Positions 48,309 through 60,652 of a stretch of DNA of 64,000 bases are shown in pieces. Where the stretch lies: the NCBI GenBank assembly GCA_028641055.1, contig CM054061.1:29065523-29129522 (forward strand), given 5' to 3'. This DNA comes from Alopecurus myosuroides. Lineage: Eukaryota > Streptophyta > Magnoliopsida > Poales > Poaceae. The notes beneath the pieces were generated by a model, which had not been told where the DNA came from, did no database searches, and worked only from the letters and a program-made list of their open reading frames with translations. Both the position numbers and the translations under genes were made by a program. The number at the start of each line of letters is the position of its first letter. Positions within the stretch are counted from its first letter, which is position 1.

Positions 48309-51300
48309 TGTCGCACCCGGACTTCTAAAGGATACTCGCCGTTCCGTTGAACAGTAGTAGATTGGATTACGGGGCTTACCGGCACCCGCGTCCTCTTACG
48401 AGTAGGCCAACACACGTATGTGTGACAACCAACCCCTATCTGTTCAGCGTCGACGTAAACTATCCCATAGAAATCAGGACACTTCCATTGACGTACTTCA
48501 AACCATACACACATGGTACGTCAACGGCGTTGAACAATTGATATCACAACAGATCTCTACGACACAAAAGATTGAAATAAGTTGCAAATAGCTCTCATTA
48601 GAGCAGAGATAGCAAATACAATCATTCAGAGGACACATGTCCCAACAATACATCATTACATCACAGCGGAAGCATTCAACATGTCTGAGTACAGACAAGA
48701 ACCAAATAGGCCTAAGAGGCCGGAAACGAAAAGACGGAGCCCATCCACGAAGTCTCGGATCCTGCCCGGGTCCGCTATCTACTCGTCAGCAGTCTCGTCA
48801 TACTCCACGTAGTAGCCACCATGTAGATCCTCGAAACGTCGTCTGCGGAAACCACAGCCCCAAGGGGGTCAGTACATAAACGTACTGGCAAGCAAGACTC
48901 ACAATTCACCAAAGTGTAACCCGTCAACACCAAGCACAGATGCTTTGGGTTCAACGGAAGGAAGGGGATATAAAAGATGCTGCAACTGGCTGCTCTAACC
49001 AACTACAGAACATACTACAACTTCCGCCTATCAGAAAGGAGATAAGATCGTGTATCGTAACAACCTATCAACTAACTCCAAACAAACCCATCCTGGATCT
49101 CGCCCCTTATCCAAAGAAGCAATCCGAGGATAACTCACACAGTTGGATTAATGATGGTTCAGATTATTGTGTCAATAAACCTATTACTAGTCAAGTTGTT
49201 AATCATTGGGTGTAAGATTGTTAATCATTAGGTTTAAGTTGTCCTGAGTACTTGTTAGCCAGTACTTTCACCAAGTAATCCATAACCGCGGAAAACACGG
49301 CTTCTCGAGAAGATTATCCCTGCAGGGTTGCACCAATTTGGCCGTACACGCATGAATAACCCGCCAGATGGAAAGGCCCTTCCACCAAGCGGGGCACTCA
49401 ACACAACTCAACTCTTCTTCGCATCAAGCCCAAAGAACCTTGGGCGCACGGCTAATCGAGCCCTGAAGAAAAGGGACCCTCATAGCACTCTAAGACCGTG
49501 TCCCCCTATATGCCGACTACGAAAGTTCCACCCGGGTACCAAGGGCTCGCAAGATCATGCATGCAGCAAATGGAAAACCCGAACTAAATGAGGCGATTTG
49601 GACGAGATGCGAATCGAGTCAAATTGAGGGGGGCGCCCATACTCGCTTCCCACATGCGGTTAGTGCGCTCATCATGGATCAGTAGACAAGACCCTTTTCC
49701 TATTAGGGTCGACACTAGCAGGCCTCAAAACCACAAAGGGCCTCCTTCCGGTGCCTTATCATCAAATTTATTATTGAACAATAACAGTAGCATGATTGAT
49801 TGATTTAACCATCGAGCCCCCAGAACATAATAGAGTAGTGACAGAAAGTAACGGGTAACAGACTCGAGCAAAACAACCTAAGCATGCTAGTAAGACACTG
49901 GCTCAACCAAAGGGGTGATAGGAGTGGAAGTGAGGCAATATCAAGGTTAAGGGATTCATGTGATGGGTTCGTAACAGAAACAACTACTACTAAGACTAGC
50001 AGAAAACAACAACGGAAAGTATCGGTAGCCAATGTTGAAAGGAACACGATGGTTCATGTGAGTGAATACTTGCCTGCAAAACCCAGTAGCCTGGTACTGA
50101 GCTAACTCCTTAGAAGGGGTGTCGTAAGGATCGTCGGTCTCAACGTCGTCGCATATCCGAGAAGAAGCAAACAAACAATGCAGAAAGATAAACAATCAAT
50201 ATCATGGCATAGGTGCACAAACATGGGATGATGCATGTCATGTTAATAGATGCATCAAAATAAACTACTTGACAAGATAACAACATGATTAAATGGACCC
50301 ACATGCAATTTGGGATTGCATATGGAAAGCCCATGAATTATGGTTGAATTAATTGTTTTACAGCTAATCATCATATGAAAGTGGATTAGCATGATGTATG
50401 GATGAGTAAAACAGCAAGATAACAACAATAGAAACAAATAGAAATAAGGTTTAACAAGTTTGGAATTTCAGTTATTAAGTTAGGAAATTTTGGTTACTTA
50501 AAGGTGTCACACAAGCATTTGTTGTTTTCATCAAGTTAAATTGTTCAAAACAGATAACAAAGTTCATATTTGATAAGAACACACAATTTTGGGTGGATTG
50601 CATGTTTCACTTGTTGAAAAAGGATTTCAAATAAATTATTTATGAATTAAACAAGGTTAAGCAAGAATTAAATGAATTTAACTCAAACATGAACTTATTT
50701 GAGTTTTTATTTGTTCAAATCATTAGATGAAGTTCATATTTGAAAATGTTATGCTTTTATGGTTTGAAAACATATTTTATATGTCCCAAAAGAATTTGTT
50801 TTGATCAAATTAAGAATTTAGCAATTTTAAATGAATTAAATAAGATTTAAATTATTTAACCAAGTTTAATTATTCAAAACATGAAACAAATTTTATATTT
50901 GGAAAGGTGGTTTAATTTTGCATGGAAAACATATTTCATTTGTTGAAATTGGATTTAAAATGAGCAAGTTATTATTTTGGCAAATTTAAATGCAATAATT
51001 AAGAAACAGTTGTTTTCAGCAATTTAAATTATTCAAAACAGCAAACAAAATTTATATTTGGAAAGTACATGAAAAGTTGATTGGAAAACATATTTGGTTT
51101 GTGAAATTTGGAATTTTTATGCTCAAGTTATGAATTTTGCAATTTTAAGTGAATTTGACAAGTTTTCAAATATTGCACCAATTTAAAATATTCAAAACAG
51201 TAAACAAATTTTATATTTGGGTAGAACATTTAATTTGGTATTGAAAACATATTTAAAAAGTTAAAATTGGAGTTGGGATGAATTTTTTATGCATTTTACA

Positions 51301-53065
51301 AATTTGGGGTGCAATCTGCCATTTTTAAGTAACTAGGGACTTAGGAAAAAATTATTGCAGGGCTAGAAATAATTGCCAGGGGCCTAGGTGTGATTTCCTA
51401 TAAAATCTGTGACCAAAACATTGTAAAAAAAATAAAAGGTGGTTTATTGGTGGGAGGTGGGATTCGACCCTGGGACCTCCCACTGCGTGGTGGTGGTGCT
51501 AACCAGTGGGATGGGTGTGGTTTCTTGACAGAGAAGGGGCTCGGGGGTGGATAATGTGTTGGACGCGCGCTATTTTCTGAATTTTGCTCACGTAACTGAA
51601 CCTGTGCGTACTGCAACTGCAGGTACCAGATCGTGGTCTTCCACGGAGGGGCAGCGCTGCTCGCCGGCCGCTGCGGGGAGGCGCCGTGGGGGGCGTGCTG
51701 CGTGGGGGAGGGTGCGGCCAAGGAGTAGGGAGAGGGGAGGAAGTCGATGGGGGGCGGCCTCACCTTGGCAGCGATCGGACCTGACCAGGAGGAGGCGGTC
51801 GAGGTGGTCGAGCAGAGGGTCGTGGCCGCCTTGGGGCGGACGGCGGCGGCGGCTCCGGCCATCCCCGTCCGCGCCGAGGTGTTGGCGAGGAAGCCCGCGG
51901 TGGGGCGGTTCCATTCCCGCCCCCACCGCGGCCGGAGAGGCCCTAGCCGGCCGGCGATCACCGGAGCAAAAATAAAGGAATTTCGGTTCAGTACAGAGAA
52001 GGGAGAGGTACAGAGATGAGGGAGATGGATTGGAGGAAGAGGATGGCGGCTGGGGAGAGGAAGGAGAGGGAGAAGGAGAGGGCTAGGGTTACCCTAGGGC
52101 ATCTAGGTAGACTTATAGGAGGGAGGGGAAGGAGCTCCACCGTTGGTGGTTCCTCCTCTGTACGTGGATAGTTTGGATGGAGGTCGTACAAGGAGGAAGA
52201 AGACAAAGGAGGGGGTATCGGGCTGGAAGTGGAAAGTGGGCTTGGGGAAATAGATGGGCCTGCTGGTTGCTCTCTCTCTCCCTTGGTTTTTAATCTTTTT
52301 ATTCCATTTATTTTTTTTGTAGGAAACCAAATGGAAGGAAAAGATGCTTTGGGGTTTGCCAACAATTCCATAAAAAAAATTAGGGTGAGCACCTTAAGTT
52401 AATTGCAACCAAAAACCCATTTTTGGAATTCAAAAACATGAAATTTTGGTACTGTTTGAATTAGCTCAAATTTAGGGTATTTTGTTATTAAATAAAATAG
52501 TACTGAAAACAAAGGTTTTAATAGGGTGAACCCTATTGATTAAAGTGGTTAAAATTATTAGAATAGATTGGTAGTTTTAGTGACTTGGAAATTGGTGCTG
52601 TTTGCATAGGTTTCAAATTGGAGTTAGTTTGGATATTGATTGAAAAATTTAAGACAAGAAATTACTTATGGTAATCATATGATTCTAATTGGAAACAAAT
52701 GAACACCTTTGTTTTGGTTATTTGTATAATTTCAAATTGGGGTGTTGTTTAGTGATTGGGTTTGAATTTGAAATCACATTGGAATTAATTAATGGAAATA
52801 AGGCATCACTTTATTAGTTGATTCCTTATGGAATAAAATGAAAACAATTTGTTGTTTTTATTTGTGATTTTTATTTCAAGGGTTGTAACAGAGCAAGTAT
52901 GAAAACAAAGCATTTGAAATTGTTTGAGTTTCATTATGAAAACAAGATAAAACAGATGCAAAACAAAAGAAACAAAAGCAACAATATGATGACATGATGC
53001 AATACTTTAATTAAACAGGAAATCAAATATTCTAAATGGTAGGTTTTCATACTTGGTCTGTTACA
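48309..53065 (-). repeat. Solo LTR of the giant-LTR family (4757 bp) inside gag
   Basis: The plus strand runs TGTCGCACCC..GTCTGTTACA, flanked by a perfect duplication AAGAT (48304-48308 and 53066-53070). Removing the insert and one AAGAT leaves gag in frame across the site. The order of parts matches the giant LTR at 56246 in the same orientation, so the minus strand is the sense. U3 begins at 53065. A CTATAAGT box lies at 52111-52120, then a GC-rich leader with an ORF (51961-51398). A block at about 49010-49760 is nearly identical to 56780-57530. No internal DNA or PBS is present. Confidence 0.9.
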
Positions 53066-54514
53066 AAGATGAGCCATACGTGGACGTTATCTCAAGGTGG
53101 ACTGCAGTGAAGAACAGCTACTCTGGAGTAACTGACGTATAAGCAATGCATGCTTTCGTCAATGTCTTAAAACCCGGACTTGTACCGTTCATGATTGGTT
53201 CAAAAAAGCACAAAGATCTCGGATCTATGCTTACAACCGCAAATGAGCACGCAGCGGCCAAAGACGACATCAGAGCGAGAGGTGAAAATATTGACGCTTC
53301 AATTCAAGCAAAAAAAGACCCCTCGTCCTGAGAAAAATGCAACTCCAGAAGCACAGCAAAAGCCCAAAGAAGTTAACATAGCCTTTGGAAGAGAAAACGG
53401 GAGCAAATGGAAAGGACGAAGCACAGAACCGATCGCCTACACAAAAGAAGAGTGGGAAAGAATTAAGTCGGAAAACTGTGTCCACCATTCGCAATTTGGG
53501 AAACCCACCCATACTAACTCACAATACCGGATCAACAAGCATATGAAAGGCAGTCCACAATCCGGAAGCAAAGGGAAGAGTTCGAAGAGGAAATTCTCCA
53601 AGCAAAAGCCAGAAGCTGAAAAAGAAGACAGTGAATCGGACACTGATGAAAAACTCCAGGAACAACAGCGAAAAGGCGAGCCTAAGTTTCCAAGAGTTGA
53701 CGGAGAATGCAACCTAACTTTCCTGGCAACTCCCTCAGCAAAGGTGGCAAAGAGAACACTTCGAGAAGTAAACGCGGTTGTCCCACCAACCCTAAAATTC
53801 TTGAAGTACTCAAATACACCAATTACCTGGGATCAATCTGATCATCCCGAAAATATCCCAGAACCCGGCACACAAGCTCTAGTTGTACGTACTATTGTTC
53901 AAAACACTAGGCTAAAAAGAGTGCTGATGGACGGAGGATCCAGTATCAACATAATGTATCTGGATACACTGAAGCATCTGCGTATTTCTGAGACCCAGCT
54001 CAATTATAGCAATATACGTTTTCATGGCATTGTCCCTGGCAGGCAAGCACGATCCCTAGGAGAAATTTCCCTAGATGTAACCTTTGGAGAGAAAGACCAT
54101 TTCTTTCAGGAAAAGGTCTCTTTCGAGATTGTGCCGTTCGAAAGTGTGTATCACGCAATACTCGGACGTCCAGCTTTCGCCAAGTTTATGGCAAGATCAT
54201 GTTATATCTATAACAAGCTGAAGATGCGAGGACCAAAAGGAGGAGTAATAACCATAAAGGGAGACTTCAAATTGGCAAACGAGCTGGAAAAAGAAAACGC
54301 CCTTTGCGCAGAAAAAGTGATAGGAAAGGAGGAACTGAAAGAGTTGGCAAAGAAATGCCGGCAGGAAAAAAAGCCGGAAGCCAACAGACAGCTTCAAAGC
54401 TTCCGAGAATACAAGACAGGTTATCTTAGATCCCAAAGATCCGACAAAGTTTGTTGTAGTGGGAACCGGAATGACCGACAAATAGGAAAGCGAGCTCATC
54501 AAGTTCCTCCGTGA
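53066..54514 (+). pseudogene. Gag C-terminus and protease of the second Tat-type element
   Basis: 53071-53330 continues gag (EPYVDVISRWTAVKNSYSG, stop TAA at about 53130, then MHAFVNVLKPGLVPFMIG). A frameshift near 53320 leads to the long frame ending 54514. This has a lysine/serine-rich linker, a Cys/His cluster (CVHHSQFGKPTH), and the protease (QALVVRTIVQNTRLKRVLMD with DGGSSINIMY, then FHGIVPGRQARSLGEI and HAILGRPAFAKFMARSCYIY). The protease domain appears complete, with its Asp present. After about 54405 the true frame shifts and returns near 54530, so the linker before RT is read out of frame. Confidence 0.85.
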
Positions 54515-55453
54515 GAACTGTGATATTTTTGCGTGGGTCCAGCTGACATGCCAGGCGTACCCAGAGAACTTGCTGAGCACCAACTCAAGATGATTCCAGG
54601 ATCTAAACCCGTCAAACAAGGTCTCCGTCGATTTGACGGAAGAAGACGGAAGGCTATTGGCAAGGAGATTATCCGGCTATTGGCAGCTGATTTTATCCGG
54701 GAAGTTATACATACTGAATGGTCTACAAACCCAGTATTAGTCCCGAAGAAAGGTAGTACTGTTCTTAGGATGTGTATAGATTACACCGGCCTGAACAAAT
54801 TGTGTCCAAAAGATAGATTTGCGTTACCGCGAATCGATCAAATAATAGATGCCACTGCTGGCTCCGAGCTTTTATGCTTTTTGGACGAGTATTCCGGGTA
54901 CCATCAAATATGTATGAAGAAAGAAGACCAAATAAAAACCTCCTTCATAACCCCATATGGAACGTACTACTACATAACCATGCCTTTTGGCCTGAAGAAC
55001 GCAGGTCCAACCTACCAGCGTTGCATGCAACGATGTTTGCATAGTCAGATTGGAAAAAATATTCATGTTTACGTGGACGACATTGCCATTGTTTCCAAGG
55101 AAAAAGACACGCTCCTTGAAGATTTGCGAGAAACCTTCGAAAATTTGTGCACTTATAAAATGAAGTTGAATCCATTGAAGTGCGTATTCGGGGTTCCCTT
55201 AGGAAAACTTCTGGGTTTCATCATTTCTCACAGAGGAATAAAAATAAACCCGGAAAAGATCAAGGCAATCCTAAACATCTCAAGGCCTACGTGCTTAAAA
55301 GATGTACAAAGATTGACGGGTTCTGCAGCTGCTGTCAGCAGGTTTATAAGCCGGCTAGGAGATAAAGCTCTGCCATTATACAAATTGTTGAAGAAATCCG
55401 ACAAATTTGTGTGGACAGAAGAGGCAGATACAACATTAACCCAGTTAAAATAA
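54515..55453 (+). pseudogene. Reverse transcriptase of the second Tat-type element
   Basis: One uninterrupted frame from about 54533 contains the RT landmarks: DFIREVIHTEWSTNPVLVPK, CIDYTGLNKLCPKDRFALP, LCFLDEYSGYHQI, FGLKNAGPTYQR, the catalytic box VYVDDIAIV (near 55068), LGFIISHRGIKINPEKI and LPLYKLLKKSDKFVW. Unlike the first element, both Asp of YVDD are kept. The frame ends at TAA 55451-55453, after which the same frame continues into the RNase H tether. Confidence 0.9.
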
Positions 55454-56245
55454 ACCTTGATGAAACCTCTGATTTTGGCATCACCAAAAGACGAAGAACC
55501 CATGTTATTGTACCTCACAGCAACAAACAGGGTTATCAGCACAGTGATAGTTGTGGAAAGGCAGAAAGGCGAGCAAAGCATACCAGATCAACATCCGGTG
55601 TATTATGTAAGTGAAGTTTTTTCCGAGTCCAAGCAAAGATACCCACATTATCAAAAACTGGCATATGGCGTATTTTTCGCATCTCCAAAACTCCGTCATT
55701 ATTTCCAAGGACATTCCATAACAGTGGTATGCAAAGCGCCACTAGGGGATATAATCAACAATGCGGACGCAACAGGCCGAGTAGCCAAATGGGGCATCGA
55801 GTTGGCTGCGTTCGACATTATGTACCAACCCCGGACGGCAATAAAATCCCAGGTGTTGGCAGATTTCATCACTGATTGGACATAAGCAATGGAAAACACA
55901 CCAATACTGGAGTCGGAATACTGGGTTATGCATTTTTATGGATCCAAGATGAAGGAAGGCGCTAGAGCTGGTGTAGTCCTAAAATCCCCCAAGGGAGACA
56001 CTATGGAGTATGTATTACAAATACGCTTGAACGCCAGCAATAATGTGGCAGAATAGGAAGCTTTGCTTCATGGCTTGCACATTGCAAAAGAAATAGGTGT
56101 CAAGCGTATCTTATGCTATGGTAACTCAGATTTGGTACAAAATCAGCTCAACCAAACATGGGATGCTAAAAGCCCCATCATGGCCGAATATCGGAGAACG
56201 GTGGATGAGTTTGCAATTTGTTTCCTGGGATTTGAAGTGCTTCAC
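55454..56245 (+). pseudogene. RNase H region of the second Tat-type element, active site lost, interrupted
   Basis: Same frame as RT. The tether (HPVYYVSEVFSESKQRYPHY, GHSITVVCKAPLGDII) and RNase H follow, with stops at 55883-55885 and in NNVAE*EALLHG (about 56054). Two of the four catalytic acids are changed. The usual HFDGS is HFYGS (Tyr codon 55937-55939) and the usual YGDSDL is YGNSDL (Asn codon 56123-56125). The domain is cut after FEVLH by the giant-LTR element at 56246. TTCAC (56241-56245) is the expected left target duplication. Confidence 0.88.
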
Positions 56246-59200
56246 TGTGACGCCCCGGGATCGGGCACTATGCAGATTTCAGCATTCCCGCCAAAATCCA
56301 CATAATAACCGATTCCAGGTTGCCACTTGTGATAACATTTACAACAGTTCACGAATAATCCACAATTACAAAAGAAACAGATAGATACAAGATGACTCAA
56401 ACGAGCCAGGGATACAACTGATACAATACAAAGATCCAAATAACAGCGGAAGAAACAACCTAGCGTCCGGCTACGGACAAGATCCAAATTGGACTAAGAG
56501 TCCTGAAGATAACCGGGAGCGTCCAATCCCTGCCCAGGCCAAGCCGGAGGGATTCCCAAGCTAACGTCGTCAGACTTCAAACCTGTTGACTGCAATGTTG
56601 AATATGCAGCCACGAAAAAGATTCGTGGGTCAGTACGGTTAAGTACTGGCAAGTGGATAAACCATACTCACAAGATACCGGCGTAGCCAGTCATCACAAG
56701 ATACAAATACTTTGGGATCAACGGAAAGGAAGGGGTTATTGCAAATAAGCGACAGCGGGCTGCACTAACCAACTACAGAGGGATACTACAACTTCCGGCT
56801 AACAGAAAGAAGATAAGATCGAGTATTGTAACCAACTGAAAGATAACTTCAAACAAACCCATCCTGGATCTCGCCCCTTATCCGAAGAAGCAATCCGAGG
56901 ATAACTCACACTGTTGGATTAATGATGGTTCAGATTATTGTGTCAATAAGCCTATTACTAGTCAAGTTGTTAATCATTGGGTGTAAGATTTTTAATCATT
57001 AGGTTTAAGTTGTCCTGAGTACTTGTTAGCCAGTACTTTCACCAAGTAATCCATAACCGCGGAAAACACGGCTTCTCGAGAAGATTATCCCTGCAGGGTT
57101 GCACCAATTTGGCCGTACACGCAAGAATATCCCGCCAGGCGGGGATCAAACCCACCAAGCGAGGTACTCTACACAACTCAACTCTTCTTCGCATCAAGCC
57201 CAAAGCACCTTGGGCGCACGGCTAATCGAGCCCAGAAGAAAATGGACCCTCATAGCACTCTAAGACCGTGTCCCCCTATATGCCGACTATGAAAGTTCCA
57301 CCCGGGTACCAAGGGCTCGCAAGATCATGCATGCAGCAAATGGAAAACCCGAACTAAATGAGGCGATTTGGACGAGATGCGAATCGAGTCAAATTGAGGG
57401 GGGCGCCCATACTCGCTTCCCACATGCGGGTAGTGCGCTCATCATGGATTAGTAGACAAGACCCTTTTCCTATTAGGGTCGACACTAGCAGGCCTCAAAA
57501 CCACTTAGGGCCTCCTGCCGGTGCCTTAACATCAAATTATTATTACCATAGCATTAACAGGATTGATTGGTTAACATCGAGCCCCCAGAACGATAATAAT
57601 AGCAAAATAGGTAACCGACAACAGACTCGAGCAAAAGCAACCCTAAGCATGCAGCTACGACACGAAGGCCAACGAGGTAAACAATCAACAGTTAATAGGA
57701 AGTGGAAGGAAAGGCTATATCATGGCTACAAGGTAAACATACGATAGGATCGAGACACAAGCATCGTATCAACAGGCTAGAATAAGAACAACGGAAAGAA
57801 TCGGTAACAAGTGATGGAAGGCAGCCATTTGGCAGCAAGTGAGTATACTTGCCTGAGATCCCGCAAGGTAGCAGAACTTGTCGTTGCTCACATCATCTCA
57901 ACGTCCTATCCGGGAAGAAGCAACGAACCTCGAACAAACACCGGATGCAACAATTACTACTACGGCCAAAGATCCAGCATGATCCTATTTTATATGCATG
58001 ACATGGCAAGATGCAACAGTGAAAACAACTTAAGCAATTTAATCGGAACCGGAGTCCGGAGAAATAGGAATTGGTTCAAGTTGTTTAGCTAACCATCAAT
58101 TTAATTGTTAGTTAGCATGGCAACAATGGAATAGATGAGTTAGGCAATTTAAATGGAAGGGGCAACAGCTGGAAATAATTAGCCCACACATTCCATATGT
58201 TGTCATATAGGTGAACATGCATAACAAGATCTAAAATGCACAAGATAAGATGCAAAAAGAGATATGGATGGCATGAACATATTACTTGCAATTTTCTGAT
58301 TGGAAAACTTATTTTATTTGTTTGATTTGGAATTAAAATGAATTAGTTATGAATTTTGGCAATTTAAATTGCATTAAATAGGAGGTGAAACAATTATTCA
58401 AATTAATTGTTGTAAACCAGAAAACAAAGTTGATATCCAAGTGTGGCATTTGATTTTGGATGAAAAACATGTTTTGAGTATTTAATTTGGAGCAACCATT
58501 TGCAAGTTATTAATTATGCCATTTAATTAACCAATTTAAGGATTATTAAATAACATTAATATTAATTGCCCAAATTGCAAAACAAAGTTGATAAACAGAA
58601 AGCATATTAAATTTGGATTGAAAAACATATTTTATTTGGGTTATTTGAATTAATTATGAATTAATTATGGAATTATCCAAATTGAGATGAATTGTTTAAA
58701 TTTGAAATTTGGATGTATTTGAAATAATCAAAACAGAAAACAAAAAGCATATTTGAAAAGTACAGGAAATTTGGAGTGGGATACATATAAAATTTGTGCA
58801 ATTTGGAGTTAATTTGCAATTTTTATAGATGTTGGAAGTTTCAGGGACTGTTTTGTGATTTTTCAGGGACTTAAATGTGGGGAAACGGTGTGGACTGGGC
58901 CTGTGTGCGAAAAACTGGGCAAGAAAGGGGTTGGTACCGCGCAGCAGCCGCCCAGGGCCACTGACGCGTGGGCCAGGTGCCACACTGGCGGCCACGCGTG
59001 CGGGTGGAAGGTGACGGGGCGGTGGGGGTGTATGACGTGTGGGGCCGGATGCGCGCGAGGGGAAATAAAAGGAAAAGGGCGCGCCCCCTGGGGATCGAAC
59101 CCAGGCGCTCGCTCACGCGCGCACGGAAGCGCAACCAAAGCGCTGCTTCTGAATCGCTGTCAGATAAGGGGTGCGTCTGAATATGAAGCCACCCTTCGCT

Positions 59201-60652
59201 GCTAACTGAAACTCGACAGGGCGCTCATCTCTGAACCTGACAGCATAAAAACGACCGATCGACGGCCGATCATCGGCGGGGCACAACGGGGTGAGGTGCT
59301 CGGGAGGTGGGCGTGTGCTCGCAGCTGCTTGGCGTGTGGAGAAGGACAGGAGAAGGGAAGGAAGAGAGGACTGAAGGCGATCACCTCGGGCGGTTTGTCG
59401 ATGACGACTGCCGACGGGCAGTAGCAGTGCGGCTCCTCTCCGGCGACGGCGCGGGCTCCACGGGCGCTCCCAACTAGCGTCAAGGGGATGGGGAGGTCCA
59501 GGAAGACGCCGCGGTTCCATTCCCGGGGAGAGGAGCTCCTCGAGGTGCCCATGGCGGTGGGGGGTGACGGGAGACAGTGGTGGTTCTGTGCGGTGGTTGC
59601 AGGGATTCAGAAGCAGCAGGAGATCGGGCAGCTAGACGAAGGGGAAGAGGGGGTTGGCGGCGCAGGGGGTTGGGACTAGTGTGGCTAGGGTAGGGCAGAG
59701 GGTAGGGGGTGGATACTTATGGAGAGGGGAGCCATGGTACGGAGCAGCATCGAGCGGAGGAGGGAGAGATCAGAGGGTGGAGGTGTGATCGTACCAGGTG
59801 ACGCCATCATCGAGGGGAAGACGACAAGGAAGGAGGGGGTGGGCCAGAAAGAGACGGGCTTGGGGGGAAGAAAAGGGAAAGGGGGTGGGCTGCCTCTCTC
59901 CTTGCTTTTATTTTTTTTTCCTTCCAATTTTTTTTTGGTAAATGATGAAAGGAAGAGAGAGATAGAAATTAGGGTTTTTTGGGGGGGTTTGTTTTATGAG
60001 CTATTTTTATTAATTTTTAAAACAGAACATAGAAGCAAAAGCTAACATTATTTCACAAGTTTGAAAGCTTAATTGGATTTAAAGTTGTTAAGTGAATTTT
60101 TCCCATAGAGTTTGGGGTATTTATTTGATAAATAAATTTTATTGATTTTGCAACACAACAACAACAAGGTAGTTTAAAATTACTTTCAACAACTTTAATT
60201 ATTAAGGTGATATTAAATTGTTAGGTGATTCTCAAATAGTGTTTGGGTTGGGGTTTTGGAAATAAACAAATTGTATTTAATAAGTTCAATCAATTATACA
60301 AACATTATTGAATTTAATTGGTTTGCAAAATTTTAATATTTAAACCCATATTGAAATATGATAAATAAGATTGATTTATTTGAATGTTTGGAATTTTCCA
60401 TTAGGGTTTTAATAAAAGGGAAAAAATTTATCAACAAGCAATTGGATTAAAACAAATTCAACTATTGAAAAACAATTGAGTGGTTTAGTTTGCAATTTTG
60501 AAAATGGGGAAGTTTGAACATGTGGGAAAGTTTTAATTGTGTTTGAATTTTGAGTTGTTTTGAAAAACAGAATGCAATGCTCATGTGATGCATGTGATGC
60601 AAGCAAAAAGAAAACAAACACTTCCTATTAGGGTAACACCCCAGGTGTTACA
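56246..60652 (-). repeat. 3' LTR of the giant-LTR element (4407 bp)
   Basis: In element orientation U3 begins at 60652 (TGTAACACC). The TATA-like CATAAGTATCC is at 59711-59724, about 0.93 kb in. A C-rich leader follows, with a 116-residue ORF (59552-59202, MGTSRSSSPREWNR...) and a GC-rich zone (58870-59480). Then come about 0.8 kb of AT-rich sequence and the conserved block (56780-57530). The plus-strand ORFs at 57358, 57811 and 58696(-) recur at 62263, 62716 and 63601 only because the LTR is duplicated. Confidence 0.9.

Noticed and set aside
51398..51961. 187-residue ORF in the solo LTR as a host gene
   Set aside because: It begins with GTG, lies in the GC-rich leader of a solo LTR and has no known domain. 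It is kept only as part of the LTR layout.
57358..57747. 129-residue ORF (MRRFGRDANRVKLRG...) identical to one at 62263-62652 and similar to one at 49588
   Set aside because: The copies are identical because they lie in the two LTRs of one element, and the solo-LTR copy shares the conserved DNA block. It is antisense to the LTR and its second half is not kept in the solo LTR. Conservation is at DNA level.
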